A stretch of 64,000 nucleotides of DNA from Colimorpha sp045222295 (GTDB lineage: Bacteria > Bacteroidota > Bacteroidia > Bacteroidales > P3). The notes below the pieces were generated by a model. It searched no databases and was not told where the DNA came from. It saw only the letters and a list, made by a program, of their open reading frames with translations. The position numbers and the translations under genes are program-made. Positions 8,402 through 15,944 of the stretch are shown here, in pieces; the first letter of the stretch is position 1, and each line of letters begins with the position of its first letter. The stretch covers positions 74,097 through 138,096 of the forward strand of contig JBGUXP010000002.1 of assembly GCA_045222295.1 (NCBI GenBank), read 5' to 3'.

Positions 8402-9098
8402 ATTGTCCCCTGTCTATCGACCTCACTATCCGTTCCATCAATTCGTCCTTCTTGTCGTGTTCTGGATCATACTTTGTCTTCAGGTTATAGCCAAAAAGAC
8501 GTGCCAACGCTTGATACAATCCAGCACGAAAAGAACCTCTCAACTCTCCCACCAAACTATACGCCGTTCGACTTGTTTCCCTGTCTATCAACTTAATAAG
8601 AACTAGACCCTGCGAGAAGGTGTATTTCGACAACTGGTCCTTATAGTCATCCTTCAACTGCTGCTCGGCCTTTTTGATGGCCGCCTTGCGCTGTTTCTTC
8701 GGCAGTCCTGCAATCTGCACCTCCAAGGCATCGAGCCTACTCTTCGCCTCACGGGCATAGGGAAGCATCAACCGCACATTGCGGATGAGCTTGGCATTCT
8801 TCTTTATCTCCTTGGCTGTCAAGAGCATCCCAGAAGAATAGACATTCACCTCTCGCAAGTAGATGAGTGGGACAGTATCTCCGTCGATGATGGTGCCGAA
8901 AGTGTAATGTTCCGAGGCTCTCTTCTTCAGCTCTAGTTTCGTCACATGCTTCATCGGCATCAATTTGGTCGTCAAACGTGGCTTGAGCTTCAGCGAATCC
9001 ATTGGAATAACCTTTATCGGCCCCAACTTCTCCTGGGCCGAGACACCCAATGCCAACAACATAAGCACCAGCAAAATGGCATATCGACGAAATTTCAT
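8397..9098 (-). CDS. DUF4294 protein
   Basis: A 233-residue exported protein with a signal peptide (LLVLMLLALGVSAQ, cut near residue 21) and the DUF4294 core: IIDGDTVPLIYLREVNVYS (about 70-88), followed by a Lys/Arg-rich helical segment and LVKLI-like hydrophobic strands. The family is confined to Bacteroidetes and has no assigned function. It lies upstream of the NlpC/P60 gene on the same strand with a 28-bp gap, so the two are probably co-transcribed and may both concern the envelope. Confidence 0.8.
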   Translation of the reverse strand: MKFRRYAILLVLMLLALGVSAQEKLGPIKVIPMDSLKLKPRLTTKLMPMKHVTKLELKKRASEHYTFGTIIDGDTVPLIYLREVNVYSSGMLLTAKEIKKNAKLIRNVRLMLPYAREAKSRLDALEVQIAGLPKKQRKAAIKKAEQQLKDDYKDQLSKYTFSQGLVLIKLIDRETSRTAYSLVGELRGSFRAGLYQALARLFGYNLKTKYDPEHDKKDELMERIVRSIDRGQL

Positions 9099-9164
9099 TT
9101 CCTGATTCTTTTTTTCTATAACTCTGAAATTTGCTTTTTATTTTATCATATGAGAAAAAAAGCG

Positions 9165-9172
9165 TACCTTTG
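9165..9172 (+). promoter_or_regulatory. -7 box of the ABC exporter operon
   Basis: TACCTTTG followed by caaccgcaaaaa, the same initial region seen after the 15325 promoter. A clear -33 TTG at the usual distance is not visible. Confidence 0.5.
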
Positions 9173-9215
9173 CAACCGCAAAAACAGCGGAAAATAAACA
9201 CATATATACAAAATC

Positions 9216-10061
9216 ATGGAAGAGATTCTACGCACAGAGGGGTTATGCAAAAGCTTCACCCTCTCTCGAAAACAACAGAAAATTGAACGAACTACCGTTA
9301 AGCGCAAGACGGCAGTGAACAACCTAAGTTTCAGCGCCTACCGTGGCGAGATTTTTGGCCTTTTGGGTCCCAACGGCGCCGGAAAGACCACCACACTACG
9401 AATGCTCTCCACTCTCATACGTCCCGATAGCGGCGATGCCACTCTCGACGGCTGCAGCGTGGTGGAAGATCCTGAAAAAGTGCGTGCCAAGATAGGTTTC
9501 CTCACCTCCGAACTCAAGCTCGAGGACTTCTTCACACCCAACTACCTCTTCGACTTCTTCAGCCGCCTGCATGGTGTCGACGAATCGACCATGGCAGAAC
9601 GCAAAGAGCGCATGTTCAAACGTTTCGGCATCGACAAATTTGCCGAGGTAAAGGTCGCCAACCTCAGCACTGGCATGAAGCAGAAGCTCTCGCTGGTCAT
9701 CTCTCTGGTCCACGACCCCGAAATCATCATCTTCGACGAGCCCACCAATGGCCTCGATGTGCTCACCGCCCGCACCGTCACCGACTACCTGCAGGAATTG
9801 CGCACCGAGGGAAAGACTATTATCCTCAGTACACACATCTTCAGCCTGGTGGAACGCCTTTGCGACCGTGTAGGCATCATCATCGACGGCCGCATGATTG
9901 CCTGTGGCACCCTCGACGAGGTATGCAACGGCATGACCCTCGAGGACCGCTTCTTCGAAATCTACAAAGAACAGAAAGCTGCGGAAGTTGAGTGGGAAGG
10001 GAATATATTTCCTTCTCCGAAATGTAGCAGTGTAAACGAAGTTAAAGGAGGTGAAGTATGA
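9216..10061 (+). CDS. ABC transporter ATP-binding protein (NatA-like)
   Basis: A 281-residue ABC ATPase with Walker A GPNGAGKTT (about 52-60), the signature LSTGMKQKLSL (about 148-158), Walker B IIIFDEPTNGLD (about 168-179) and the switch His in LSTHIF. Gene order and sequence resemble NatA/CcmA-type exporters. The stop overlaps the start of the permease gene by 4 bp, so the subunits are made together. It powers export of an unknown substrate; the Na+ efflux role of NatAB is known for a relative but not shown here. Confidence 0.93.
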   Translation: MEEILRTEGLCKSFTLSRKQQKIERTTVKRKTAVNNLSFSAYRGEIFGLLGPNGAGKTTTLRMLSTLIRPDSGDATLDGCSVVEDPEKVRAKIGFLTSELKLEDFFTPNYLFDFFSRLHGVDESTMAERKERMFKRFGIDKFAEVKVANLSTGMKQKLSLVISLVHDPEIIIFDEPTNGLDVLTARTVTDYLQELRTEGKTIILSTHIFSLVERLCDRVGIIIDGRMIACGTLDEVCNGMTLEDRFFEIYKEQKAAEVEWEGNIFPSPKCSSVNEVKGGEV

Positions 10062-11308
10062 AGAAACTTTCAGTGAACGTTTCGATAGCGAAGCGGAGAA
10101 CAAATAGCAACACCCTGACCATCATCAAAAAAGAGTTCGCCCGTTTCTTCGGCGACCGCCAACTGATATTCACCGCCATCATCATGCCGGGATTGCTCAT
10201 CTACCTCATCTATAGCTTTATGGGGTCCGGTATCAGCAGCATGGTCACCGAAGGCGTGGACGACAACGTCACCCTGCGTGTCGAGAACATGCCACAGAGC
10301 CTCGCTCCCATGTTTGACGGTGCCGACAGCATGAACATCACCGTCCTCCCAACCCCCTTCTCACAGAAGGACATCGACCAGCTGGAAGACAAGGACTTGA
10401 ACATTGTGCTGATGCGCTTCCCGACCGACTTCGACCTGCAACTCAACACCTACGACCCACAGAGCGGTGAGCCTGCACCCAACATCGAAATCTACTACAA
10501 CTCGACCAACAACGCCACACAGCGGGTCTACCATATGCTCGAGGGCATGCTCACCGCCTTCGAGGAGAGCATCTGCAACCGCTTCGACATCAACCGCGTG
10601 GACGAAGAGAACGGTGAGGCGCCCCGCTTCGACCAGGCAACCGACGACAGTATCGGTGCCATGATTTGGAGCAAGATTCTTCCCATGCTCATCCTCATGA
10701 TGCTCTTCAGCGGAGTCATGGCCATAGCCCCTAGCGCCATTGCCGGCGAGAAAGAACGCGGCACCATCGCCACCCTGCTCGTCACTCCCATGCGCCGCAA
10801 CGAGCTGGCTTTGGGCAAAATCATATCACTCAGTGGTATAGCGCTCCTCAGCGGCATCTCCAGTTTCATCGGCATTGCCCTCTCACTTCCTAAGATGATA
10901 CAAGGCGACGTCGATGCCTCAAGTCTTGGATTCAACTATTCTTCTGTTGATTACATCGTACTGCTGATCACCATTCTCGCCTCAGTACTCATCATGGCCT
11001 CGGCCGTGAGTCTGCTGTCGGCATTGGCCAAGGACGTGAAGAACGCAGGTACCATGGTGCTACCGTTCATGCTGGTCATCATGCTGGCCGGCTTAATGCC
11101 GATGTTCCAGACCGGCGCCAGTGAGAACATTGCCATCTACTTTATCCCCTTCTACAACAGCATCGAGGTGATGACAGCCGTCTTCGCGCACGAAATGCAG
11201 TGGATGCCGGTCATCATCTCATTGGCCGCCAACATGATTTATACCGGCATCGCCGTCTGGGGCCTCACACGCATGTTCTGTAGCGAAAAGATAATGTTTT
11301 CCCGATAA
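10058..11308 (+). CDS. ABC transporter permease (NatB / ABC-2 type)
   Basis: A 416-residue ABC-2 permease. It has one N-terminal membrane segment (about 32-55), a large extracytoplasmic domain of about 150 residues, then five or so membrane segments from about residue 200 to the end. The cytoplasmic loop GEKERGTIATLLVTPMRR is the hallmark of this family. It partners the ATPase in the overlapping upstream gene. A terminator hairpin follows 13 bp after the stop. Confidence 0.9.
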   Translation: MKKLSVNVSIAKRRTNSNTLTIIKKEFARFFGDRQLIFTAIIMPGLLIYLIYSFMGSGISSMVTEGVDDNVTLRVENMPQSLAPMFDGADSMNITVLPTPFSQKDIDQLEDKDLNIVLMRFPTDFDLQLNTYDPQSGEPAPNIEIYYNSTNNATQRVYHMLEGMLTAFEESICNRFDINRVDEENGEAPRFDQATDDSIGAMIWSKILPMLILMMLFSGVMAIAPSAIAGEKERGTIATLLVTPMRRNELALGKIISLSGIALLSGISSFIGIALSLPKMIQGDVDASSLGFNYSSVDYIVLLITILASVLIMASAVSLLSALAKDVKNAGTMVLPFMLVIMLAGLMPMFQTGASENIAIYFIPFYNSIEVMTAVFAHEMQWMPVIISLAANMIYTGIAVWGLTRMFCSEKIMFSR

Positions 11309-11320
11309 CGAACAAAGTCA

Positions 11321-11357
11321 AGAACCCCTGCAAATTACCCCGCAGGGGTTCTCTTTT
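11321..11357 (+). terminator. Terminator of the ABC exporter operon
   Basis: AGAACCCCTGC pairs exactly with GCAGGGGTTCT around a 10-nt loop, then cttttaat. The T run is short. Confidence 0.7.
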
Positions 11358-11369
11358 AATAGATTACCC

Positions 11370-12869
11370 ATGAAAAAAGGAACATTCCTATTATTTGCCA
11401 TTCTCTCCTTTCAGTGTTCTTATGCTCAATGGTGGAATGCCTACAGCGAGAAGACTGGTCTGATACTGAGCCTGCACCAGACCGACAGCGCCTTCGAACT
11501 CTATAGCCCCCTGCAAACCTCCGACCCCATCCCCGTCTCCAAGTGGTCGCTCCAGAACGACACCCTGCGGCTGGAATGTGCCTCCATTGGTTTCAAGACC
11601 ACACTGAGACAACAAGACAGTTTATGGGTAGGTACCTGGCGACAGGGTATCATGAAGGAGGCCATCATCTTCCGCCCCGCCGACACCCTCTTCCAGCTGC
11701 GCCGTCCACAGACACCACAGCCACCCTACCACTTTGACGAGGAGACCATCACCGCCGACTACACTGACAGCCACGGCAACACCGTCCACCTCGAAGGCAC
11801 CCTCACCTACCTCAAGCAATCCAGCTCCTCCCCTAAATTAGGGGAGGGGGACCGCCGTTCTACGGTGGTGGAGGAGTGTGTCAAGTTCCCCACCCTCCTC
11901 CTCGTCTCCGGCTCCGGCCAACAGAACCGCGACGAAGAAATCTTCCAGCACAAGTCCTTCCTGGTCCTTGCCGACTACCTCGCCTCGCGCGGCATCGCCG
12001 TCCTCCGCTACGACGACCGTGGTGTCGGTGCTTCATTCTGTACCTCCCCTTCTTCTCCTTCCAACTCCCCCTCTAAGCTAGAGGGGGTGGCCGAAGGCCA
12101 GGGGCGTATGTCTACAGCATCCGGAGAAGCGTGTATCGACTCCGCCGACACCTATCTCTTCGCCGAGGATGCCGAAGCCATGTTCAACGTCCTGAAAAAC
12201 AACCCACACGTTGATCCTAACCGCCTCGGCATCGGCGGCCACAGTGAGGGCGGTGCCATCGCTCCCATGTTGGCAACCAGAAACAAGGATGTCAAGTTCG
12301 TCGTCATGCTTGCCGGACAGGGCTGCACTGGTCTCGAGGTTCTCCTTCAGCAAAACGATGCCCTCTACCGCGCCAACGGCCTCAGCAACAGCCTGCTATC
12401 CATCCGCAACATCTGCATGCGCGACCTTCTTGGACCGCTGGCTTCCAGCCGGCACCACCCCACTGCCAAAGAGCTCCAAGCCATCATCAACCGTCACACC
12501 ACTGGACTTTCCAAAGTACAGCTCGACAGCATCGGACTGGGCAAAGGAGCCGCCTACACACTAAAACAACAACTAGCCACCCCCTGGATGCAAAGCTTTC
12601 TCAGCCTCGCCCCTGCCGACTACCTGCCCATGGTAAAATGCCCCGTGCTGGCATTGAACGGAAGCAAAGACCTGCAGGTTCTCCCCCATCCCAACCTAGA
12701 ACAGATCAAGAAGTTGTGTCCGCAGGCCGACTGCCGCGAGCTGCCAAGATTGAATCATCTCTTCCAGCACTGTACCACCGGCTTGCCCTCAGAATACCTG
12801 ATGATCGAGGAGACCTTCTCAGAAGAGGCTATGAAGGCCATCGCCGACTGGATCCTCGCCCTCCCCTAA
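11370..12869 (+). CDS. Secreted alpha/beta hydrolase with two inserted repeat peptides
   Basis: A 499-residue protein: signal peptide (about 1-19, FLLFAILSFQCSYA), an N-terminal beta domain, then an alpha/beta-hydrolase domain. It has an oxyanion region PTLLLVSGSGQQNRD, the DDRGVG turn, the nucleophile elbow GIGGHSEGGAIAP, an acid in LALNGSKDLQV and a His near LNHLFQH. It is like the peptidase/esterase family often annotated as serine aminopeptidase; substrate unknown. Two family A elements lie inside, at 11825-11882 (SSPKLGEGDRR...VVEECV, before the oxyanion strand) and at 12064-12113 (NSPSKLEGVAEGQ, just after DDRGVGAS). Both keep the frame and fall in loops. Confidence 0.85.
   Translation: MKKGTFLLFAILSFQCSYAQWWNAYSEKTGLILSLHQTDSAFELYSPLQTSDPIPVSKWSLQNDTLRLECASIGFKTTLRQQDSLWVGTWRQGIMKEAIIFRPADTLFQLRRPQTPQPPYHFDEETITADYTDSHGNTVHLEGTLTYLKQSSSSPKLGEGDRRSTVVEECVKFPTLLLVSGSGQQNRDEEIFQHKSFLVLADYLASRGIAVLRYDDRGVGASFCTSPSSPSNSPSKLEGVAEGQGRMSTASGEACIDSADTYLFAEDAEAMFNVLKNNPHVDPNRLGIGGHSEGGAIAPMLATRNKDVKFVVMLAGQGCTGLEVLLQQNDALYRANGLSNSLLSIRNICMRDLLGPLASSRHHPTAKELQAIINRHTTGLSKVQLDSIGLGKGAAYTLKQQLATPWMQSFLSLAPADYLPMVKCPVLALNGSKDLQVLPHPNLEQIKKLCPQADCRELPRLNHLFQHCTTGLPSEYLMIEETFSEEAMKAIADWILALP
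11825..11882 (+). repeat. Palindromic element family A, copy 3 (in-frame)
   Basis: CTCCCCTAAATTAGGGGAG, then GGGGACCGCC..GGTGGTGGAGGAGTGTGTC. It codes SSPKLGEGDRRSTVVEECV within the hydrolase. Nearly identical to intergenic copy 5 at 13102. Confidence 0.85.
12064..12113 (+). repeat. Palindromic element family A, copy 4 (in-frame, subtype CTCTAAG)
   Basis: CTCCCCCTCTAAGCTAGAGGGGG, then TGGCCGAAGGCCAGGGGCG and TATGTC. It codes PSKLEGVAEGQGR, matching PSKLEGVAEGRER of copy 9 at 18241. Confidence 0.85.
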
Positions 12870-12887
12870 CCCCCTTCCTAACCTCAT

Positions 12888-12958
12888 CATCCTACCAAAC
12901 ACCTACTATCACCCTATCAACTCCTACCGCGGTAGGAGTTGGTTAGGTGTTGGTAAGG
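12888..12958. repeat. Long nested palindrome downstream of the hydrolase
   Basis: The centre AACTCCTACC|GCGG.. is a perfect 22-bp palindrome at 12919-12940. Outer arms CCTACCAAACACCTA and TAGGTGTTGGTAAGG can also pair. It may work as a bidirectional terminator or be another repeat element. Confidence 0.5.
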
Positions 12959-12992
12959 ACTTGATAACTGGTTTATAGTTAGTTAGCATCAA

Positions 12993-13027
12993 CAAGAAAT
13001 CACCCCTTCTCGCAGGGGTGATTCTTG
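12993..13027. terminator. Terminator-like hairpin
   Basis: CAAGAAATCACCCC pairs with GGGGTGATTCTTG around ttctcgca, with one bulged base. No T run follows on either strand, so termination is uncertain. Confidence 0.4.
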
Positions 13028-13101
13028 TCATGTCGTTGTATTTATAATAAAAACTATATACTTGACAACCAATATATTTATACCAGCAGCGGCAGCAGCA
13101 G

Positions 13102-13159
13102 CTCCTCCCCTAAGTTAGGGGAGGGGGACCGCCGCGAAGCGGTGGTGGAGGAGTGTGTC
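13102..13159 (+). repeat. Palindromic element family A, copy 5 (intergenic)
   Basis: Full-length copy, CTCCCCTAAGTTAGGGGAG, then GGGGACCGCCGCGAAGCGG and TGGTGGAGGAGTGTGTC. Differs from copy 3 at only a few positions. Confidence 0.85.
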
Positions 13160-13196
13160 ACACAACTTAGGAAAGCAGCCAGATAATCAACTTCTT

Positions 13197-13250
13197 GACA
13201 CACTCCTCAGTCAGGCGTAAACGCCTGCCAGCTCCCCTAACTTAGGGGAG
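13197..13250 (-). repeat. Palindromic element family A, copy 6 (intergenic, inverted)
   Basis: Minus-orientation copy: GACACACTCCTC, an internal hairpin CAGGCGTAAACGCCTG, then CTCCCCTAACTTAGGGGAG. Confidence 0.8.
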
Positions 13251-13325
13251 CAGCCAGATAGTATCATCGCAAACCACGTCAGCAGCCGGATAGTATCATC
13301 GCAAACTGCGCCAGCAGCCAGTTAA
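13249..13325. repeat. 32-bp tandem repeat
   Basis: Units beginning agcagccrgatagtatcatc start at 13249, 13281 and (partial) 13313. A degenerate unit (agcagccagataatc) lies near 13174. The units differ by a few bases; there are no unique spacers, so this is not a CRISPR array. Confidence 0.7.
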
Positions 13326-13371
13326 TAACAGCACTAGTTCAGACTGCGGCGGCAGCTTGATTGCGGCAGCG

Positions 13372-13469
13372 GCTCCCCCTCTCTGCCTGGCTCCAAAGGA
13401 GACATGGCCTGCGACCGTAGTGGAGCAAAGTTAGAGGGGGTGGACGCGAAGCGGACGGGGGCGTGTGTC
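13372..13469 (+). repeat. Palindromic element family A, copy 7, interrupted by a second insert
   Basis: The element starts CTCCCCCTCT and resumes AAGTTAGAGGGGGTGGACGCG...GGGGGCGTGTGTC. About 43 bp (gcctggctccaaaggagaca... gtggagc) are inserted in the left palindrome arm, so another small sequence moved into this copy. It ends 14 bp before the radical SAM stop codon. Confidence 0.7.
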
Positions 13470-13482
13470 ACGCATCTTAATA

Positions 13483-14283
13483 CTAATTATCCTCTACGGC
13501 GCCTTTGATCTGGACTTTGGTGACGCCTTCGTCGATGATGGGTTGGACGAGGGCTTTCATCTCCTGTGGAGAGAACTTTTGGAGCCCTTGCATGGGGGTG
13601 GCACGGTCGATGGTGTAGACCATCCACTCGCGGGGGCGCAGCAGTCGCACGATGTCCATCATGGGCAGGATGACCTCGGGGCGCGAGGAGTCAAAACCAT
13701 TCCCTTTCAGCATGCAGGTCTGCAGCACGAAGTCGCCCCCGAACTGCTTCAGCGCCTCGACGACTCGGGCGAGGTCGTAGCCGGGGGCGGGCATGTTGAT
13801 CTTCTCTGCCAGCTCGTTGGTGGGGGCGTCGATCTTCATGATGGGGTTGTCGACCTTGCGCAATGCATTGAAGACTTCGGGGATATGCACGCGCGTGGCG
13901 TTGCTCAGCACGCTGACTTTGGCCGAGGGGTAATATTGGTCACGCAGGCTCAATGTGTCGTCGATAATCTGCGGAAATTCGGGATTGATAGTAGGTTCAC
14001 CGTCACCACTAAAAGTAATGCTATCGACAGGAGTGACTGGGTGACTGAGTGACTGAGTGGCTGAGTAGCCTGAAAGCTCCTTGAGCTTTCGCTCGAGGTC
14101 GTTGCGCACCTTCTCGGCGGTGGGGAGGACGGTGTCGTCGCGGCCGTCGCGGTTCCAGCCACACTCGCAGTAGATGCAGTCGAAATTACATATCTTGCCC
14201 TTCTCGGGCAGCAGGTTGATGCCGAGGGAGCTGCCCAGACGGCGGCTGAAGATGGGTCCGAAAACAGTTTCTTCGCGTATCAT
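13483..14283 (-). CDS. Radical SAM protein
   Basis: A 266-residue radical SAM enzyme with the 4Fe-4S cluster motif CNFDCIYC (CX3CX2C, about 33-40), the SAM-contact stretch ITFSGDGEPTINPEF (about 93-107), and later strands KVSVLSNATRV and KIDAPTN. It resembles the small radical SAM proteins grouped with wyosine-type enzymes by automatic annotation; the reaction is unknown. An 8-bp tandem repeat (14033-14064) encodes YSATQSLSHPVTP just before the GDGEP strand. A change of one repeat unit would shift the frame. A heptamer array lies between this start and the upstream LytTR stop, so both may share one transcript. Confidence 0.85.
   Translation of the reverse strand: MIREETVFGPIFSRRLGSSLGINLLPEKGKICNFDCIYCECGWNRDGRDDTVLPTAEKVRNDLERKLKELSGYSATQSLSHPVTPVDSITFSGDGEPTINPEFPQIIDDTLSLRDQYYPSAKVSVLSNATRVHIPEVFNALRKVDNPIMKIDAPTNELAEKINMPAPGYDLARVVEALKQFGGDFVLQTCMLKGNGFDSSRPEVILPMMDIVRLLRPREWMVYTIDRATPMQGLQKFSPQEMKALVQPIIDEGVTKVQIKGAVEDN
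14033..14064. repeat. 8-bp tandem repeat inside the radical SAM gene
   Basis: gtgactgg gtgactga gtgactga gtggctga: four units of 8 bp in coding DNA. As 8 is not a multiple of 3, loss or gain of a unit disrupts the frame. Confidence 0.8.
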
Positions 14284-14291
14284 TGTCGACA

Positions 14292-14319
14292 GTTTAAGGT
14301 TTAAGGTTTAAAGTTTAAA
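14292..14319. repeat. Heptamer array before the radical SAM gene
   Basis: gtttaag gtttaag gtttaaa gtttaaa, four 7-bp units, ending 8 bp upstream of the ATG on the minus strand. Confidence 0.75.
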
Positions 14320-14328
14320 GGATCTATG

Positions 14329-15213
14329 TTATAATGAGTTAAATGCGGATTTGACTTTAGCAGTGTTGGTGCGGGAGACAGGGAGGTTATCATGAGTATG
14401 CTGCATAACAAGTTGTATGGTACCCGATTGGGAAGCAATCTTTTCCACCTGAGCGAGATTGACAAGGAAGGCACGATGGCAGCGTACCACTGTCGGGTAG
14501 TCCATCAACGTCTCCTCCATCTGCTTGGAGGTGGCCCGGAGCATATCGCTACGTACATCACCATTACATAAATGATACACTTTCACATAGTTGCCTACAG
14601 ACTCAATGTAAAGGAGGTCAGTGATGGAGAGTGTGATGCTCTCGCTGGTGCTGCCCGAAAGGGTGATTGCTTGATTGTTTGACTGTTTGACTGTTTGATT
14701 ATTTGATTGAGTGAGCGTCTGGGTATTAGTGTATTTAATGGCTTCGTTCAGTCTCTTTGTTTCCTCCAATTCTGCTGCCAAGTATTGGCTGCGGAACTTG
14801 AAGCGCCAATAGAGGCCGATGGCGAAGGAACAGAAGGCCACGATGAGAAGGCAGGTGAGGTAGCCAGGCCACGTGAGGGGGCTGGGGAGATCCTGGGCAC
14901 TCATGGCGAAATGGAAATAGGAGCAGAGCGTCAAGGCCATCAGGGGAGTGTTGATGAGTTGGAACCAGAGGTTGCGACGGATGATGTACTCGACCCCCTT
15001 GTCGAGGGAGGCGGGCATGCGGACGATGTATGTCAAGATGGCTTCGACGAGATAACAGACACCGATACCCAACACCCAGAAAGCGGCCAGATGCGGGTAG
15101 ACCATCCAGTCCAAACCACCCATTCCGAGGGGTTTGAAGATGGCAAAAGTCAGTATGGAGAACCCCATGCTGGTGACGCGAACGGTCAATGTGTCCTTTT
15201 GCTCTTTTGTCAT
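14329..15213 (-). CDS. Membrane-bound LytTR family regulator
   Basis: A 294-residue protein. About four membrane segments occupy residues 12-135 (for example HLAAFWVLGIGVCYLVEAIL and YLTCLLIVAFCSFAIGLYW). A coiled linker (AAELEETKRLNEAIK) follows, then a C-terminal LytTR DNA-binding domain with LLYIESVGNYVKVYHL and VVRCHRAFLVNL. It is likely a membrane-tethered transcription factor that senses an envelope signal. Between linker and DNA-binding domain, residues TQTLTQSNNQTVKQSNNQ are encoded by six 8-bp repeats (14665-14712), a potential on/off switch. It is divergent from the LiaF-like operon, its most likely target. Confidence 0.88.
   Translation of the reverse strand: MTKEQKDTLTVRVTSMGFSILTFAIFKPLGMGGLDWMVYPHLAAFWVLGIGVCYLVEAILTYIVRMPASLDKGVEYIIRRNLWFQLINTPLMALTLCSYFHFAMSAQDLPSPLTWPGYLTCLLIVAFCSFAIGLYWRFKFRSQYLAAELEETKRLNEAIKYTNTQTLTQSNNQTVKQSNNQAITLSGSTSESITLSITDLLYIESVGNYVKVYHLCNGDVRSDMLRATSKQMEETLMDYPTVVRCHRAFLVNLAQVEKIASQSGTIQLVMQHTHDNLPVSRTNTAKVKSAFNSL
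14665..14712. repeat. 8-bp tandem repeat in the LytTR linker
   Basis: gattgctt gattgttt gactgttt gactgttt gattattt gattgagt: six 8-bp units. Gain or loss of one unit would sever the membrane domain from the DNA-binding domain. Confidence 0.85.
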
Positions 15214-15262
15214 AAGTTGCCCATAATAACGCAGTTCGTGACAAAATATTGTCTATGCCATT

Positions 15263-15295
15263 CGTCACTCGTCACAAAAAGTCGCCGTCCGTCAC
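15263..15295. promoter_or_regulatory. CGTCAC direct repeats in the divergent intergenic region
   Basis: CGTCAC occurs at 15263, 15270 and 15290, just upstream of the -33 box of the 15381 gene, with CGTGAC near 15237. LytTR proteins bind paired direct repeats, so these are candidate sites for the neighbouring regulator. No experiment supports this. Confidence 0.4.
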
Positions 15296-15301
15296 ACTCG
15301 C

Positions 15302-15332
15302 TTGTCGGAACGAGAAAATGGTTGTACTTTTG
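15302..15332 (+). promoter_or_regulatory. Promoter of the LiaF-like operon
   Basis: TTG at 15302-15304, 20 bp, TACTTTTG at 15325-15332, followed by caaccgaaaaaa. Confidence 0.8.
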
Positions 15333-15344
15333 CAACCGAAAAAA

Positions 15345-15383
15345 TGAGAAATGAAAAATAAAAACTAAAAATTAAAAGTTATG
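15345..15383. repeat. Heptamer array ending at the LiaF-like start codon
   Basis: tgagaaa tgaaaaa taaaaac taaaaat taaaagt and then tatg, which includes the ATG at 15381. It makes up most of the leader downstream of the promoter. Confidence 0.7.
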
Positions 15384-15932
15384 GTAACAAGATTTTTGCT
15401 TGGAATTATTCTGGTCGCCATGGGGCTGCTGAAGCTGGGCGACATGTTCGACCTCGTCGATGCCGACTGGCTGTGGCAGCAGCCGTGGACAGCCTATGTC
15501 GCGCCTGCGGCGCTGATTCTCTTCGGCTTCGACCTCATTTTCCGGCGGCGGGAGCATCGGCACGAGCAGTTTCTGCAGCGCCCGGTACCCTCTTCGGAGG
15601 AGGGCAAGCGCATCGTCTGCAGAACGAAGTTCGGGGGCGACGAGTACGTCTATCACGGCGAGACCTTCCACGGTGCCAGCCTGGAGGTGTTCTGCGGCGG
15701 CATCCGTCTCGATCTCCGCGAAGCCACTATCACTGAGGATGAAGAGATAGACATCCACAATTCCTGCGGCGGCATTGAAATCATCGTCCCGAGGACGGTC
15801 AACGTGGCGGTGCAGAGCCGCAGCTTCCTGGGAGGTGTGGAAAACAACGCCAATAGCACCACCCTCCATTCGGCGCCCACCATCCATATCGTCGCCAGCA
15901 ATTTCTGCAGCGGAGTCGAGATAAGGAATTAA
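15381..15932 (+). CDS. LiaF-like membrane protein
   Basis: A 183-residue protein with two membrane segments at the N-terminus (about 5-22 and 33-50) and a C-terminal beta-repeat domain. Its repeated CGGI turns (LEVFCGGIRLDLREA, NSCGGIEIIVP, FLGGVENN) are typical of the C-terminal domain shared by LiaF-type cell-wall stress proteins. In Firmicutes LiaF restrains a two-component system; here it is next to a membrane LytTR regulator, so a similar envelope-stress circuit is plausible. First gene of the run to 20110. Confidence 0.75.
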   Translation: MVTRFLLGIILVAMGLLKLGDMFDLVDADWLWQQPWTAYVAPAALILFGFDLIFRRREHRHEQFLQRPVPSSEEGKRIVCRTKFGGDEYVYHGETFHGASLEVFCGGIRLDLREATITEDEEIDIHNSCGGIEIIVPRTVNVAVQSRSFLGGVENNANSTTLHSAPTIHIVASNFCSGVEIRN

Positions 15933-15944
15933 TTGATAGACAAG

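Noticed and set aside
13249..13325. Possible short CRISPR array
   Set aside because: The whole 32-bp unit repeats without unique spacers, and no cas gene is present.
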